Source of the DNA: Roseomonas haemaphysalidis
GTDB lineage: Bacteria > Pseudomonadota > Alphaproteobacteria > Acetobacterales > Acetobacteraceae
DNA length: 64,000 bases
Direction of reading: 5' to 3'
Assembly: GCF_017355405.1 (NCBI RefSeq)
Contig: NZ_CP061177.1
Span: forward strand, 2,463,001-2,527,000
Position numbers and translations under genes: made by a program
The notes under the pieces: generated by a model
What the model saw: only the letters and a program-made list of their open reading frames with translations
Told to the model about the DNA's origin: nothing
Databases searched by the model: none
Part shown: piece by piece, positions 46,694 through 56,856 of the stretch
Layout: each line of letters starts with the position of its first letter
Numbering within the stretch: position 1 is the first letter of the stretch

Positions 46694-47154
46694 AGCGCCT
46701 GGGCGGCCTTCAGCACGTCCTGCGCGTGCCCCGGCACCTTCACCTTGCGCCAGATGCGCGCCACCCTGCCTTCGGCATCGACCAGGAACGTGGCGCGGTC
46801 CATGCCCATGTATTTGCGGCCGTACATGGATTTCTCGACCCAGGTGCCATAGGCCCCGGCCACCGTCTTCTCGGCATCGGATGCCAGCGGAAAGGTCAGC
46901 TCGTACTTCTCGGCGAATTTCTCGATCGGCTTGATCGGGTCGGGAGATATGCCCACCACGTCGATCCCGATGCCACCCAGGGCGGGCAGCGCTTCCTGGA
47001 AATCGCAGGCTTCCCGGGTGCAGCCCGAGGTATCGGCCTTGGGATAGAAATACAGCACGAACGGCTTGCCGCGCATCGCCGCGAGGGACACGGTGCGGCC
47101 ACCGCTGGCCGGTAGATCGAATGCCGGTGCCGGCATGCCTTCCTCGACGCTCAT
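46690..47154 (-). CDS. bcp: Thioredoxin-dependent thiol peroxidase Bcp (peroxiredoxin)
   Basis: The 154-residue atypical 2-Cys peroxiredoxin reduces hydrogen and organic peroxides using thioredoxin. The active site YFYPKADTSGCTREACDF has the peroxidatic Cys and a resolving Cys five residues later, as in the Escherichia coli BCP subgroup. GISPDPIKPIEKFAEKYELTFPLASD and the conserved Arg in RATFLVD follow. Its ATG overlaps the glnE stop (ATGA), an unusual pairing that couples a redox enzyme to nitrogen control. Its stop codon overlaps that of the YqaA-like gene. Confidence 0.94.
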   Translation of the reverse strand: MSVEEGMPAPAFDLPASGGRTVSLAAMRGKPFVLYFYPKADTSGCTREACDFQEALPALGGIGIDVVGISPDPIKPIEKFAEKYELTFPLASDAEKTVAGAYGTWVEKSMYGRKYMGMDRATFLVDAEGRVARIWRKVKVPGHAQDVLKAAQAL

Positions 47155-50120
47155 GCAATCCCCCCATGGTCGAGCCGGCCCAGATGCCGCTCGAACAATT
47201 CGCGCACCTCTGCGGCACGCGCCTGCATCTGTGCCTGCCAGTCGGCGAGGTCAACGGCCGGGCGGTCCAGCAGCGGGCCGGTGGTGCGCAGCAGCAGGGC
47301 GGTGGTGGCGGCCGGCAGCCCGTCCCGCCGCCAGCGGCCGACGGTCAGCCGCAGCAGCCCCAGCGTCGTGCGCCACAACAGGTCGGCGGCGACCAGCGCG
47401 TCCGCATCCGCCCGGGGCAGGATGCCGGCCTTGCCGAGGCCGGCCAAAGCATGCCGCGTGGTCGGGGCCAGGATGGCGGGGCGGCGCTTGGCGTGCGCCA
47501 GCTGCAGGGCTTGCGTGATGAACTCCACCTCGATCAGCCCGCCCGGCATGGCCTTGATGTCGAGCGGCCCTTCGGCCGGCAGGTCGCGCAGCATGCGGCC
47601 GCGCATGGCCACCGCGTCGGCCACCGCGCCTGGCCCGGCATGGCGGACGAGGGCGGCCTTGACCGTGCTGGCGATCCGCCGCCGCAGCCCGGGCGGGCCC
47701 GCCACGCAGCGCGCGCGCGTCAGGGCCATCCGCTCCCAGGTCCAGGCGTCGTCCATGTGGTAGCGCTCGAAGGACGACAGCGAGGTCGCGACCGGCCCTT
47801 TGTTGCCGCTGGGGCGCAGGCGCATGTCGGCTTCGTAGAGCTTGCCTTCGGCGCCGGGGGCGGTGATGGCGCCGATCATCGCCTGGGCAAGCCGCCCGAA
47901 ATAGGTGCTGACGGGCAGGGAGCGTGGCCCGCCACGGCTTTCCGTCTGGTCTGCCGGATGGTCGTAGATCAGCACGAGGTCGAGGTCGGAGCCCGGCAGC
48001 ATTTCCTGCCCGCCCAGCTTGCCCAGCGCCACCACCGCCAGCGCGCCGCCCTTGACCTTGCCGAAGCGCTTGGCGAAGTCCTCCGTGACGTGCGGCAACA
48101 GCGCGGCGATGGCGCTGTCGGCCAGGTCGCTGCGCGCGCGCCCGGCGGCATCGGCATCGACGATGCCTTCCAGCGCGGCGGCATCGATCTCGAACTTGCC
48201 TTCGGTCACCAGGCGGCGCGCGCTTTCCAGCGCCTCCTCCATGTGCCGGGCCGCGCCCACCAGGGCGGGCAGGGCGGTGCTGGCCCCATCCAGCGCATGG
48301 CCGGCGAGCAGCCCGTCCAGCGAGGCGGGGACCAGGGCGAGGTGATCCGCCAGAGCCGGCGCCGCGCCCAGGATGACCGCCACGCGCGACAGCAGCGCCG
48401 GGTTGCGCTGGAACAGCGACAGCACCTGCACCCCGGCCTGCAACCGTGTCAGCACCGCGTCGAACCGCCCCAGCGCCACGTCGGGCTCTCGCTGGCTGGC
48501 GAAGGCGGCCAGGATCGGCGGCAACAGGGCGCGCACCAGCGTCCGGGCGCGTTCGCCGCGGGTGGCACGGGTCTGGCCGCGCAGCCAGCCGCGGATGATG
48601 CCGTCCACCTGGGCCGGGTTGGCGAAGCCCATGCTCGCAAGGGCGCGCAGCGTGTCGGGGTCGGCTTCGTCACCGTCGAAAGCCAGGCGGCTGTCGGGGG
48701 TGGGCGTGGCGGGGCTGTCCGGCAGGCTGGCGCCGTTCTCGAAGAGCTGCAGGTAATGACGCTCGACCCGCGAAAGGTGACGGGTCAGCGTTTCCGCGAA
48801 GGCCTCCGCATCGGGAAACCCCATGAAGCTGGCGATGCGCGCGAGGCCTTGCGCATCCTCCGGCAGTTGTTGGGTTTGCCGGTCGTCGACCATTTGCAGG
48901 CGGTGCTCGACGTCCCGGAGAAAGATATAGGCGTCGGCCAGATCGGCCGCCGCGCGGCGCTCGATCCGTCCGGCGGCGGCCAGGGCGGCCAGGGCGCCCA
49001 GCGTCGTCGGGTCGCGCAGCCCGGGGTCGCGCCCGGCCCAGATCAACTGCTGCACCTGGGCCGTGAATTCGACCTCGCGGATGCCGCCGCGCCCGAGCTT
49101 CACGTTGTGCCCGGCCACGCCCACCACGGCGCTGGCACCCCGGGCACCATGCGTGGCATGGATCTGCCGCTTGATGTTGTGGATGTCCGCCATCATCGCG
49201 AAGTCCAGGTGACGACGCCACACGAAGGGGCGGATCTCGGCCAGAAAGGCATCGCCCGCCGCGCGGTCGCCACCCACCGGGCGGGCCTTGATCATCGCTG
49301 CTCGCTCCCAGTTCTGGCCCATCGATTCGTAGTAGCTGATGGCCGTGGGCAGGCTGACGGCCAGGGGCGTCGCCGCCGGGTCGGGGCGCAGGCGCAGATC
49401 GGTGCGGAAAACATAGCCATCGGCCGTGCGTTCCTCCATCAAGCGCACGAGGTCGCGGGCGATGCGGACGTAAAGCGCGCCGGCGTTCTCGGGATGGTTG
49501 ACGGCTGCTTCCGGGTCATAGAGGACCATCAGATCGATGTCGGAGGAGTAGTTCAGCTCGCGTGCGCCCAGCTTCCCCATGCCCAGGACGATCAGCCCCG
49601 AGCCACGCGCGACAGCCTTCGGGTCCCGCGTGCCGGGCTTCGCGAGCCGCAGCTCGCCACGTGCCGCCGCCTGGCGCAGTAGATGCGCGCAGGCATAGTC
49701 GATGGTCGCTTCCGCGAGCGTGGACAGCGCGCCCGTCACGCCATCCAGCGCCCATTGCCCCGTCAGGTCGGCGCAGGCGATGATCAGCGCCGCCTGCCGC
49801 TTGGCCTGCCGCAGCAGCGAGGCGACCGCGTTGCGGGGCGCTTCCGCGTCCGCGCGGCTCAGCGGATCGAGCGCTATCGCCAGGGCGGCATCGGCGCCCC
49901 GCGTCGCGAAGCGCAGCAGCGTCGCGCTTTCGCGCTCCGCCAGGGCGGCGAGGTAGGGACTGTGCCCCGCCAGCGATTCCAGCAATGCCTTGCCGCCCGC
50001 GCTGGCGGCGAAGGCCCGTTCCGGCCGCCCGCGCGCCGAGAAGTCCTCCAGGCATCGGACGGCCGCTTCCTGGTCGAAGGCGGGCGGCAGGCGGGTGAAA
50101 TCCGGGGCGGCGTCGGGCAT
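47151..50120 (-). CDS. glnE: Bifunctional glutamine synthetase adenylyltransferase/adenylyl-removing enzyme
   Basis: GlnE adds AMP to glutamine synthetase when nitrogen is plentiful and removes it when scarce, under PII control. The 989-residue protein has both nucleotidyltransferase halves. The N-terminal adenylyl-removing site has LGMGKLGARELNYSSDIDLMVLYD (about residues 180-205), with a helical R domain after it. The C-terminal adenylylating site has LGKLGGQEMLPGSDLDLVLIYD (about residues 690-715). Length is normal. Its start codon is only 14 bases from that of the divergent yhdP-like gene, so the promoters must lie within the coding regions. It is translationally coupled to bcp. Confidence 0.96.
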   Translation of the reverse strand: MPDAAPDFTRLPPAFDQEAAVRCLEDFSARGRPERAFAASAGGKALLESLAGHSPYLAALAERESATLLRFATRGADAALAIALDPLSRADAEAPRNAVASLLRQAKRQAALIIACADLTGQWALDGVTGALSTLAEATIDYACAHLLRQAAARGELRLAKPGTRDPKAVARGSGLIVLGMGKLGARELNYSSDIDLMVLYDPEAAVNHPENAGALYVRIARDLVRLMEERTADGYVFRTDLRLRPDPAATPLAVSLPTAISYYESMGQNWERAAMIKARPVGGDRAAGDAFLAEIRPFVWRRHLDFAMMADIHNIKRQIHATHGARGASAVVGVAGHNVKLGRGGIREVEFTAQVQQLIWAGRDPGLRDPTTLGALAALAAAGRIERRAAADLADAYIFLRDVEHRLQMVDDRQTQQLPEDAQGLARIASFMGFPDAEAFAETLTRHLSRVERHYLQLFENGASLPDSPATPTPDSRLAFDGDEADPDTLRALASMGFANPAQVDGIIRGWLRGQTRATRGERARTLVRALLPPILAAFASQREPDVALGRFDAVLTRLQAGVQVLSLFQRNPALLSRVAVILGAAPALADHLALVPASLDGLLAGHALDGASTALPALVGAARHMEEALESARRLVTEGKFEIDAAALEGIVDADAAGRARSDLADSAIAALLPHVTEDFAKRFGKVKGGALAVVALGKLGGQEMLPGSDLDLVLIYDHPADQTESRGGPRSLPVSTYFGRLAQAMIGAITAPGAEGKLYEADMRLRPSGNKGPVATSLSSFERYHMDDAWTWERMALTRARCVAGPPGLRRRIASTVKAALVRHAGPGAVADAVAMRGRMLRDLPAEGPLDIKAMPGGLIEVEFITQALQLAHAKRRPAILAPTTRHALAGLGKAGILPRADADALVAADLLWRTTLGLLRLTVGRWRRDGLPAATTALLLRTTGPLLDRPAVDLADWQAQMQARAAEVRELFERHLGRLDHGGIA

Positions 50121-50134
50121 GACGGAGCCAGTCC

Positions 50135-53100
50135 ATGCCGGGGCTGAGCGGTCAAGTGCTTCGTGTGGCGGGGCGTGCCTGCAGCATCGTGCTGCGGCTG
50201 GCCATGGCGCTGCTGCTGATCGCCGGGCTGGGGGTCGCCGCGCTGTCCTGGCGCTTGGCGGAAGGGCCGATGCATGTGCCCATGCTCAACCGCGCGGTGT
50301 CGGGGCTGATCGCCCGCGCCGGGCTGGAGCAGAATGTCGAGATCGCCGACATCGTGCTGAACTGGGGCGGGTTCCGCCACGGCACCGCCGCGCCGCTGGG
50401 CATTCGCGTGTCCGGGCTGAAGGTGCGGGACGAGGCAGGGGCGGTACGCCACCAGCTGCCCGATATCGCGGTTTCGCTGTCGTTGCCGCAGCTGCTGACC
50501 GGCACGGTGGCCCCGACCGAGGTCACCTTGCGGGACCCGGACATCGTGCTGGAGCGGGACCAGGACGGCGATGTGTCCCTGGCGATGGGCCGGCATTCCG
50601 GTGCCGAGGAGGCACAGGGTGGGTCGGGCGAGCTGCTTGGCCAGCTGCTTGGCAAGGATGATGAGAACGGCCTGTTCAGCGCGCTGCGCTCGGTGGTGAT
50701 CACGGGCGGGCGGGTGGCCATCCTGGACCGCCAGCTGCACCTGACGTGGCAGTTGCGGGATGTCGGCATTGCCCTGCGCCGCACGGCCCGCGACGGCGTG
50801 GAAGGCGAGGGCGAGGCGCAGCTCGTCCTGCCCGGGCCCGGCGCCACGGTGCCGGTGCGCATTTCCGCGCGGGCCAGTGGCCAGGGCCCCCGGGTGGAGG
50901 GCACCTTGTCCATGCCGGCCCTGGAGCCGGCGCGCCTGGCCGGGTTGATGCCGGCACTGGCGCCGCTGGGGCTGATCGACACCTCGGTTTCGCTGGACAT
51001 CCAGGGCGCGCTGGATGGCACGTCGCGCACCCCGCCGCAGTTGCGCGTCGCCCTGAAGGCCGGCGCCGGCAGCGTGACGTTCCAGCCGGGACGGCGCATC
51101 GGTTTCGCGGGTCTGGAACTGCTGGCCACCGGCGCGCCGGACATGCTGACCCTGGAAAAGCTGTCCCTGTCGCTGCCGCCGCTCCCCGCGGGGCCGGGCG
51201 GGCGCCCGACGGCCAGCCCGGTGATCTCGGCAACCGGCCAGGCGTCCCTGCGGGGCGGGCGGTGGCGTGGCGAGGCGGCGCTCAGCCTGAACCGGCTCGA
51301 CCTCAACAATCTGACCACCTACTGGCCCCCCGACCTCAGCCCGCATGCGCGGGACTGGTTGAAGGAAAACCTGACCGCCGGCGTCGCCAGCGCCGGGCGC
51401 TTCGCCCTCGCTGCCGAGTCGGCCGAAGACCTGAGTGACCTCGCGGTGACGCGCATGGATGGCACCGTGCGCATCGATGGCGCCACCGTGCACTGGCTGC
51501 GCCCGGTGCCGCCGGTCGAGAACGTGTCCGGTTCTGTCCGGCTCGGACTGAAGGAGATCGTGATCCGCGCGGAGGGCGGGCGGCAGTCCGGCTCGGCGCT
51601 GACGGTGTCCGACACCCAGGTGCGGCTCTACGATCTCGATACCAGCGCCGAGAAGATGCAGATCCAGGGCCGCATCCGTGGCCCGGTGGCGGACACGGTG
51701 GCACTGTTGCGCCACCCGCGTCTGCGGCTGTTCGAGAAGCGCCCGCTGGAGTTGAACAAGCCCGGCGGACAGATCGACGCCACCTTGCAGATGGGCTTTC
51801 CGTTGCTGGTAGACCTGCCGGACGATGCCATCCGCGTCGATGTCCGCGCCAAGCTCTCGGCCTTGCAGTTGGCCGACGTCGTCGCGGGGCAGGACCTGGA
51901 CCGCGGGACCGCTGATCTGACCGTGGACAACAGCCGCCTGCGGGCCACCGGCAATGCCCGCATCGGCGGCATCCAGGCGGCGCTGGCCGTGGAGATGGGC
52001 TTCCGCCCCGGGCCGCCGGGGCAGACGGTCGAGCGCATCCAGGCCAATGCCCGCACCGACATGGCCGCGTTGAAGCGGTTCGGGCTGGACCTTGAGGGTC
52101 TGGCCGATGGACCGGTGACGGTCGAGGCGGTGATGGAAAAGCCGCGCGTGGGGGACACCCGCGTCACCCTCCGGGGCGACCTGCGCGACACCCGCCTGAG
52201 CTTGTCTCCCCTGGCCTGGGCAAAGCCACCCGGCCAGCCCGGCACCGCGCGGGCACAACTGCGCATCGGTGGCGAAGCCCTCAAGGGGCTGGAAGGGCTG
52301 GTGGTCGAGGCACCGCAGCTTTCGCTGCGCGGCAGCGGGACGTTCGTGGGCAGCGACCGGCTGGAACAGCTGACCATCGCCGACGCGGCCATCGGGCGCA
52401 CCCGGTTGTCCGGCGACGTGCGGCCGCCGGCACGCGATGGCGCCGCATGGACTTTGCGCCTGCGCGGCCCCGTGCTGGACCTGCAACCCGCGCTGGAAGC
52501 CGACGACAAGACCAATCGCGCCGAGCCGCCATCCGACCTGCCGCCGGCGGCCGACATCGTCGTTTATGGGGCATTCGATCGAGTGCTGCTGGGCGGGCAA
52601 CGGTTCCTGACGGGGCTGCAGGGGCAGATCCGTGCCGATGGCGGTGGCGTGCTTCGCCAGGGCCGGGTGTCCGCCCGGGTGGCCGGCACCGCGCCCTTCG
52701 ACGTCATGGTGACACCGCGCGGCGCCGGGCGGGACTTGCGATTGACGTCGGACGATGCCGGCGCGCTGCTGGCGGCCTTTGACGTGCTGGACCAGCTGCG
52801 TGGCGGCAAGCTGCTGGTCAACGGCCACTGGGCCAACAACCGTGCCGATTCCATCCTGTCCGGCACCGCTGAGCTGGACGGCTTCCAGGTGCTGGAAGGC
52901 CAGGCGATCGGCAAACTGCTGCAGGCGCTGACCGTGTATGGGGTGTTCGAGGCCGTGCAGGGCCCCGGTCTGGCCTTCAGCCGCTTGGTCGCGCCCTTTT
53001 CCCTGTCCCCGACCGCATTGACGGTGCGGGAAGCGCAGGCCTTCTCGGCCTCGCTGGGACTGACGGCGAACGGCACTCTGAACCGCAGCAACCGGACTTT

Positions 53101-53329
53101 GGATTTCGAGGGCACCATCGTGCCCGCCTATGTGCTGAACAGCCTGCTCGGCCGCCTGCCCCTGATCGGCCGGCTGTTCAGCGCCGAAAAGGGCGGCGGA
53201 TTGTTTGCCGCCCGCTACGGCGTCACCGGACCGGTCGACAACCCGCACATCGCGGTCAATCCGCTGTCGATGCTCACGCCGGGCTTTCTGCGCGGCCTGT
53301 TCGGCAGCGGCCAGCCCGCGGCGCCCTGA
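50135..53329 (+). CDS. YhdP/AsmA-type envelope protein (DUF3971 and AsmA-like C-terminal domain)
   Basis: The 1064-residue protein has one N-terminal transmembrane helix (VLRLAMALLLIAGLGVAALSW) and a very long beta-rich periplasmic part. This pattern is typical of the AsmA/YhdP/TamB clan, which forms hydrophobic grooves for phospholipid movement to the outer membrane. The DUF3971 region is seen around VAGSVTFQPGRR to RGGRWRGEAALSLNRLDLNNL. The C-terminal AsmA-like block contains KLLVNGHWANNRADSILSGTAELDGFQVLEGQAIGKLLQALTVYG and ends RLPLIGRLFSAEKGGGLFAARYGVTGPVDNP. GGAG lies seven bases before the ATG. Its role in lipid transport is inferred from the family. Confidence 0.88.
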   Translation: MPGLSGQVLRVAGRACSIVLRLAMALLLIAGLGVAALSWRLAEGPMHVPMLNRAVSGLIARAGLEQNVEIADIVLNWGGFRHGTAAPLGIRVSGLKVRDEAGAVRHQLPDIAVSLSLPQLLTGTVAPTEVTLRDPDIVLERDQDGDVSLAMGRHSGAEEAQGGSGELLGQLLGKDDENGLFSALRSVVITGGRVAILDRQLHLTWQLRDVGIALRRTARDGVEGEGEAQLVLPGPGATVPVRISARASGQGPRVEGTLSMPALEPARLAGLMPALAPLGLIDTSVSLDIQGALDGTSRTPPQLRVALKAGAGSVTFQPGRRIGFAGLELLATGAPDMLTLEKLSLSLPPLPAGPGGRPTASPVISATGQASLRGGRWRGEAALSLNRLDLNNLTTYWPPDLSPHARDWLKENLTAGVASAGRFALAAESAEDLSDLAVTRMDGTVRIDGATVHWLRPVPPVENVSGSVRLGLKEIVIRAEGGRQSGSALTVSDTQVRLYDLDTSAEKMQIQGRIRGPVADTVALLRHPRLRLFEKRPLELNKPGGQIDATLQMGFPLLVDLPDDAIRVDVRAKLSALQLADVVAGQDLDRGTADLTVDNSRLRATGNARIGGIQAALAVEMGFRPGPPGQTVERIQANARTDMAALKRFGLDLEGLADGPVTVEAVMEKPRVGDTRVTLRGDLRDTRLSLSPLAWAKPPGQPGTARAQLRIGGEALKGLEGLVVEAPQLSLRGSGTFVGSDRLEQLTIADAAIGRTRLSGDVRPPARDGAAWTLRLRGPVLDLQPALEADDKTNRAEPPSDLPPAADIVVYGAFDRVLLGGQRFLTGLQGQIRADGGGVLRQGRVSARVAGTAPFDVMVTPRGAGRDLRLTSDDAGALLAAFDVLDQLRGGKLLVNGHWANNRADSILSGTAELDGFQVLEGQAIGKLLQALTVYGVFEAVQGPGLAFSRLVAPFSLSPTALTVREAQAFSASLGLTANGTLNRSNRTLDFEGTIVPAYVLNSLLGRLPLIGRLFSAEKGGGLFAARYGVTGPVDNPHIAVNPLSMLTPGFLRGLFGSGQPAAP

Positions 53330-53347
53330 AGCGCCACGGGCGCCGCT

Positions 53348-54574
53348 TCAGCCGGCCGGCCGGACCAGCACGTGCCGCTTGCGGCCCGCCGATAGCTTGG
53401 CCGCGCCGTCCCGCAGATCCGCTTCTGTCACGGCATGCGCCTCGTCCGACACGGCGGCGTCGTTCAGCCGCAGGCCGTTCTGCCGGATCAGCCGGCGTGC
53501 CTCGCCCTTGCTGGCGGCGAAGCCGGCCTGCACCGCGAGGTCGATCACCGCCGCCGGCAGCACGGCCTCGATGCCCGGCAGGCTTTCCGCAGCCTGGCCT
53601 TCCTCGAAGGCCCGGCGAGCGGTTTCCGCCGCCTGGGTGGCATTGTCGCGGCCGTGCAGCAGCGCCGTGGCCTCGGTCGCCAGCACCTTCTTGGCTTCGT
53701 TGATCTCGGCGCCGCCCAGCGCGGCCAGCCGGCGGACCTCGTCCATCGGCAGCTCCGTGAACAGGCCCAGAAAGCGGCCGACGTCGGCGTCCTCGGTGTT
53801 GCGCCAGAACTGCCAGTAGTCGTAGGGCGACAGCCGCTCGGCGTTCAGCCACACCGCGCCGGAGGCCGTCTTGCCCATCTTGGTGCCGGAGGCGGTGGTC
53901 AGCAGCGGCGTGGTGACGCCGAACACTTCCGCCGCATCGGCGCGGCGGTTCAGCTCGACGCCCATGATGATGTTGCCCCACTGGTCCGACCCGCCCATCT
54001 GCAGGCCAACGCCGTGGCGGCGCTGCAGCTCCAGGAAGTCATAGGACTGCAGCAGCATGTAGTTGAATTCCAGGAACGACAGCGACTGCTCGCGCTCCAG
54101 GCGGATGCGCACGCTGTCCAGCGTCAGCATGCGGTTGACGCTGAAGTGGCGGCCGACATCACGCAGGAACGGGATGTATTCCAGCCGATCCAGCCATGCG
54201 GCGTTGTCCAGCATCACCGCGTCGGTCGCGCCGTCGCCGAACTTCAGGAAGGGCGTGAAGACCTTGCGGATGCCGGCCTTGTTTTCCTCGATCCGCTCGT
54301 CGGTCAGCAGCGGGCGCGCGTCATCACGGAAGGACGGGTCGCCGATGCGCGTGGTGCCACCGCCCATCAGCACGACCGGCTTGTGCCCGGTCTTCTGCAT
54401 CCAGCGCAGCAGCATGATCTGCATCAGGCTGCCGACATGCAGGCTGTCCGCCGTGCAATCGAAGCCGATATAGCCGGGAAGGGGACCCTGCTTCAGCCGG
54501 GCGGTGAGGGCCGCCTCATCCGTCACCTGGTGAATGAAACCGCGCTGGCGCACGGTCTGCAGGAAGTCGTCCAT
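53348..54574 (-). CDS. tyrS: Tyrosine-tRNA ligase
   Basis: TyrRS charges tRNA(Tyr). The 408-residue class I synthetase has the HIGH-type motif in [21 protein letters not shown], the tyrosine-binding [11 protein letters not shown], and KMSKS as [14 protein letters not shown]-terminal S4 RNA-binding domain ([21 protein letters not shown]) completes it. It is of the long TyrS form found in Alphaproteobacteria. It is divergent from anmK (69 bp apart) and converges on the YhdP-like gene with 18 bp between stops. Confidence 0.97.
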   Translation of the reverse strand: MDDFLQTVRQRGFIHQVTDEAALTARLKQGPLPGYIGFDCTADSLHVGSLMQIMLLRWMQKTGHKPVVLMGGGTTRIGDPSFRDDARPLLTDERIEENKAGIRKVFTPFLKFGDGATDAVMLDNAAWLDRLEYIPFLRDVGRHFSVNRMLTLDSVRIRLEREQSLSFLEFNYMLLQSYDFLELQRRHGVGLQMGGSDQWGNIIMGVELNRRADAAEVFGVTTPLLTTASGTKMGKTASGAVWLNAERLSPYDYWQFWRNTEDADVGRFLGLFTELPMDEVRRLAALGGAEINEAKKVLATEATALLHGRDNATQAAETARRAFEEGQAAESLPGIEAVLPAAVIDLAVQAGFAASKGEARRLIRQNGLRLNDAAVSDEAHAVTEADLRDGAAKLSAGRKRHVLVRPAG

Positions 54575-54643
54575 AACCGGTCTGACCCATTCTTTACCCC
54601 CGGGGCCCTTCCGCCGGGGCTGCGGCCCTAGCACAGTGTAGCC

Positions 54644-55753
54644 ATGCTGCGAACCATCGGCCTGATGAGTGGCACCTCGCTGGATGGCGTGGATGCCGCA
54701 TGGGTGGAAACGGACGGAACGCGGATCGCGCGTTTCGGTCCGAGTCTCACCCTGCCTTATGACCCCGCGCTGCGGCGCGACCTGCGGAAGCTGCTGGACC
54801 TGGCCGGCAACATTCCGGGAGATGATCCCTTTCTGCTCGACTGCGAGCAGCGACTGACCGAACGCCATGCCGAGGCCGTGGAGGAACTGGGCCTGGAAGC
54901 CGACCTGATCGGCTTCCATGGCCAGACCATCCTGCACCGGCCCCGCGCCGGGCAGCCCGGCGCCGGCCGCACGTGGCAGATCGGCGATGCCGCGGCCCTG
55001 GCCCGGCGCGCCCGCATCCCTGTGGCCCATGATTTCCGCAGCGCGGATGTCGCCGCCGGTGGCCAGGGCGCGCCTCTGGTGCCGGTGTTCCACGCGGCCC
55101 TCGCCGCCACTCTGCCGAAGCCGCTGGCGATCCTGAACCTTGGTGGTGTTGGCAATGTCACTTGGCTGGGCGAGGACGGCGCGCTGGTGGCCTTCGACAC
55201 CGGGCCGGCCAACGGACCACTGGATGACTGGGCCCGCCGCTCGACCGGCGAGGATTATGACCGGGACGGCCGTCTGGCCCTCGCCGGCCTTCCGGACGGC
55301 GCGGTGCTGGGCCAGTTGCTGGCGCATCCGTACTTGGCAGCGCCCCCGCCGAAATCGCTGGACCGCCTGGATTTCGACCGGGCCCTGCGCGACGCGGGGG
55401 CGGGCGAGCTGCCACCGGCCGACGGTGCCGCGACGCTCGCAACCTTCTGTGCTTGCGCTGTGGCTGCCGCCGCCCGGCATTTTCCTGCACCACCCTTGCA
55501 ATGGCTGGTCGCGGGCGGCGGGCGCCGCAATCCGGCGCTGATGCGCGCGCTGGCCGGGGCCCTGCCGGAGCCGGTCCACCCGGTCGAGGTCGTGGGGTGG
55601 GATGGCGACGCGCTGGAAGCGCAGGCTTTTGGGGTCCTGGCGGCACGGGTGTGGCGGGGCTTGCCGCTGACGTTCCCGGGCACCACCGGCGCCCCGGGGC
55701 CCACGGTGGGCGGCCAGTTGACCGGCGTCAGCGGGCCGCTGGTCCCCGCCTGA
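54644..55753 (+). CDS. anmK: Anhydro-N-acetylmuramic acid kinase
   Basis: AnmK phosphorylates and opens 1,6-anhydro-MurNAc during recycling of cell-wall fragments. The 369-residue protein has the ATP-binding [15 protein letters not shown] at its start, [59 protein letters not shown] and the C-terminal [12 protein letters not shown]. All ligand-binding motifs are intact. The tyrS-anmK divergent arrangement is common in Alphaproteobacteria. Confidence 0.96.
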   Translation: MLRTIGLMSGTSLDGVDAAWVETDGTRIARFGPSLTLPYDPALRRDLRKLLDLAGNIPGDDPFLLDCEQRLTERHAEAVEELGLEADLIGFHGQTILHRPRAGQPGAGRTWQIGDAAALARRARIPVAHDFRSADVAAGGQGAPLVPVFHAALAATLPKPLAILNLGGVGNVTWLGEDGALVAFDTGPANGPLDDWARRSTGEDYDRDGRLALAGLPDGAVLGQLLAHPYLAAPPPKSLDRLDFDRALRDAGAGELPPADGAATLATFCACAVAAAARHFPAPPLQWLVAGGGRRNPALMRALAGALPEPVHPVEVVGWDGDALEAQAFGVLAARVWRGLPLTFPGTTGAPGPTVGGQLTGVSGPLVPA

Positions 55754-55771
55754 ATGAAAAGGGCCTGAACG

Positions 55772-55806
55772 AAAAAGGCCGGATGGCGTGATGCCTCCGG
55801 CCCCTT
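55772..55806 (-). terminator. Terminator for the alpha/beta hydrolase gene, also between converging genes
   Basis: GGCCGGA (55777-55783) pairs with TCCGGCC (55796-55802), and GGC (55785-55787) with GCC (55793-55795), around a GTGAT loop. Read on the minus strand the stem is followed by TTTTT (plus-strand A-run 55772-55776), a textbook intrinsic terminator 21 bases after the hydrolase stop. On the plus strand it ends in CCCCTT and could also stop anmK transcripts. Confidence 0.8.
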
Positions 55807-55827
55807 CAACCCAACGGGTGTCGTCGG

Positions 55828-56496
55828 TCAGTCGGCAGCCATCGCCATGCGGGTGCGGTTGAGCATCAGCTTCACATGCTCTTCCGTCGCATCGGCCACC
55901 TTCTCCGTTTGCGGCGGCGTGAAGACGTGCCCGGCGCTTTCCATCACGCGGTAGTCGATCTTGATTCCGCGCTGCGTGTTCAGCTTGTCCACCAGCTTGC
56001 GCACCGACGGTTCGGGGACGAGCTCGTCCTCCTGCCCGTGCAGGATCAGGCCAGAGCAGGGGCAGGGCGCGAGAAAGCCGAAGTCATAGTGGCTGGCGGG
56101 CGCGGAGATGGACACGAAGCCGCCCATCTCGGGCCGCCGCATCAGCAGCTGCATGCCCACATAGGCACCAAAGGAGTAGCCGGCCACCCACAGCATTGAG
56201 GCATTGGGGTTGACCGCCTGGATGAAGTCGAGCGCAGAAGCCGCGTCCGAGATTTCACCGATACCACCGTCGTAACGGCCCTGACTGCGCCCGACGCCAC
56301 GGAAGTTGAAGCGCAGCACGGAAAAGCCCATGTCCTGGAATCGGCCGTACAAGGCATGCACGACCCGGTTGTTCATGGTGCCGCCGTGCAGCGGGTGCGG
56401 ATGAAGCACCAGGGCCACGGGCGCGTTGGGCTGCTTGGAATGGTGGTAACGACCCTCTAACCGGCCATCCGGCCCGGCGAACATCACTTCAGGCAT
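55828..56496 (-). CDS. Alpha/beta hydrolase (small serine hydrolase)
   Basis: The 222-residue protein has the alpha/beta-hydrolase pattern of the YpfH/dienelactone-hydrolase-like group. The oxyanion block is [23 protein letters not shown], and [17 protein letters not shown] follows. The nucleophile Ser is in [11 protein letters not shown], the acid Asp in [11 protein letters not shown], and the His in [15 protein letters not shown] precedes the ATG at 56496. Orthologues often sit next to Fe-S regulator genes in Alphaproteobacteria, as here, but in opposite orientation. Substrate unknown. Confidence 0.85.
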   Translation of the reverse strand: MPEVMFAGPDGRLEGRYHHSKQPNAPVALVLHPHPLHGGTMNNRVVHALYGRFQDMGFSVLRFNFRGVGRSQGRYDGGIGEISDAASALDFIQAVNPNASMLWVAGYSFGAYVGMQLLMRRPEMGGFVSISAPASHYDFGFLAPCPCSGLILHGQEDELVPEPSVRKLVDKLNTQRGIKIDYRVMESAGHVFTPPQTEKVADATEEHVKLMLNRTRMAMAAD

Positions 56497-56856
56497 CGTT
56501 CCCTTGCATCCACTCGGTGGGCGCGGCAGCGCCCGTTTGGGAGGCCATGCCGGCGCATGCCACAGCAGCGGCACTCGCCGGGTTCATTGTCATGCCCAGG
56601 ATCCCCCGTCGCACGCGGCATGCCCGGAAGCACCGTCGATATGCGCAGGGCGGGGGCGGCGGCCAGAAGAAGCCGTTTGTCCGCAGCCCGGGACAGGAAA
56701 CACGACACTGAAGTCCGGAGCAGGCTTCCTCCTCCCCGGAACCATGCCAATATAGGCAAGGCGCCGCCGGATTCATAACAGATTTACAACACGGGCCTTG
56801 GTTTTGCGGGCAGCGGCTCCCGCGTATCACCTTTGGCTTCGGAAAGAGCATCGGCC
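56497..56856. other. 360 bp divergent region between the hydrolase and iscR-like gene
   Basis: No convincing gene. It holds a hairpin GGGCGC/GCGCCC (about 56519-56534) in the hydrolase leader, and an AT-richer segment near 56745-56810 (with TATATT read on the minus strand) where promoters for both divergent genes probably lie. I cannot identify an IscR-type binding site with confidence. Confidence 0.5.

Noticed and set aside
49874..53248. 1124-codon frame antisense to the yhdP-like gene
   Set aside because: It is rich in His, Gln, Arg and Gly as shadow frames are, has no recognisable domain, and overlaps a well-supported gene entirely.
56484..56759. 91-codon minus-strand frame between the hydrolase and iscR-like genes
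   Set aside because: It overlaps the hydrolase start in another frame, lacks a ribosome site and has no recognisable domain. The Cys-rich stretch looks accidental.
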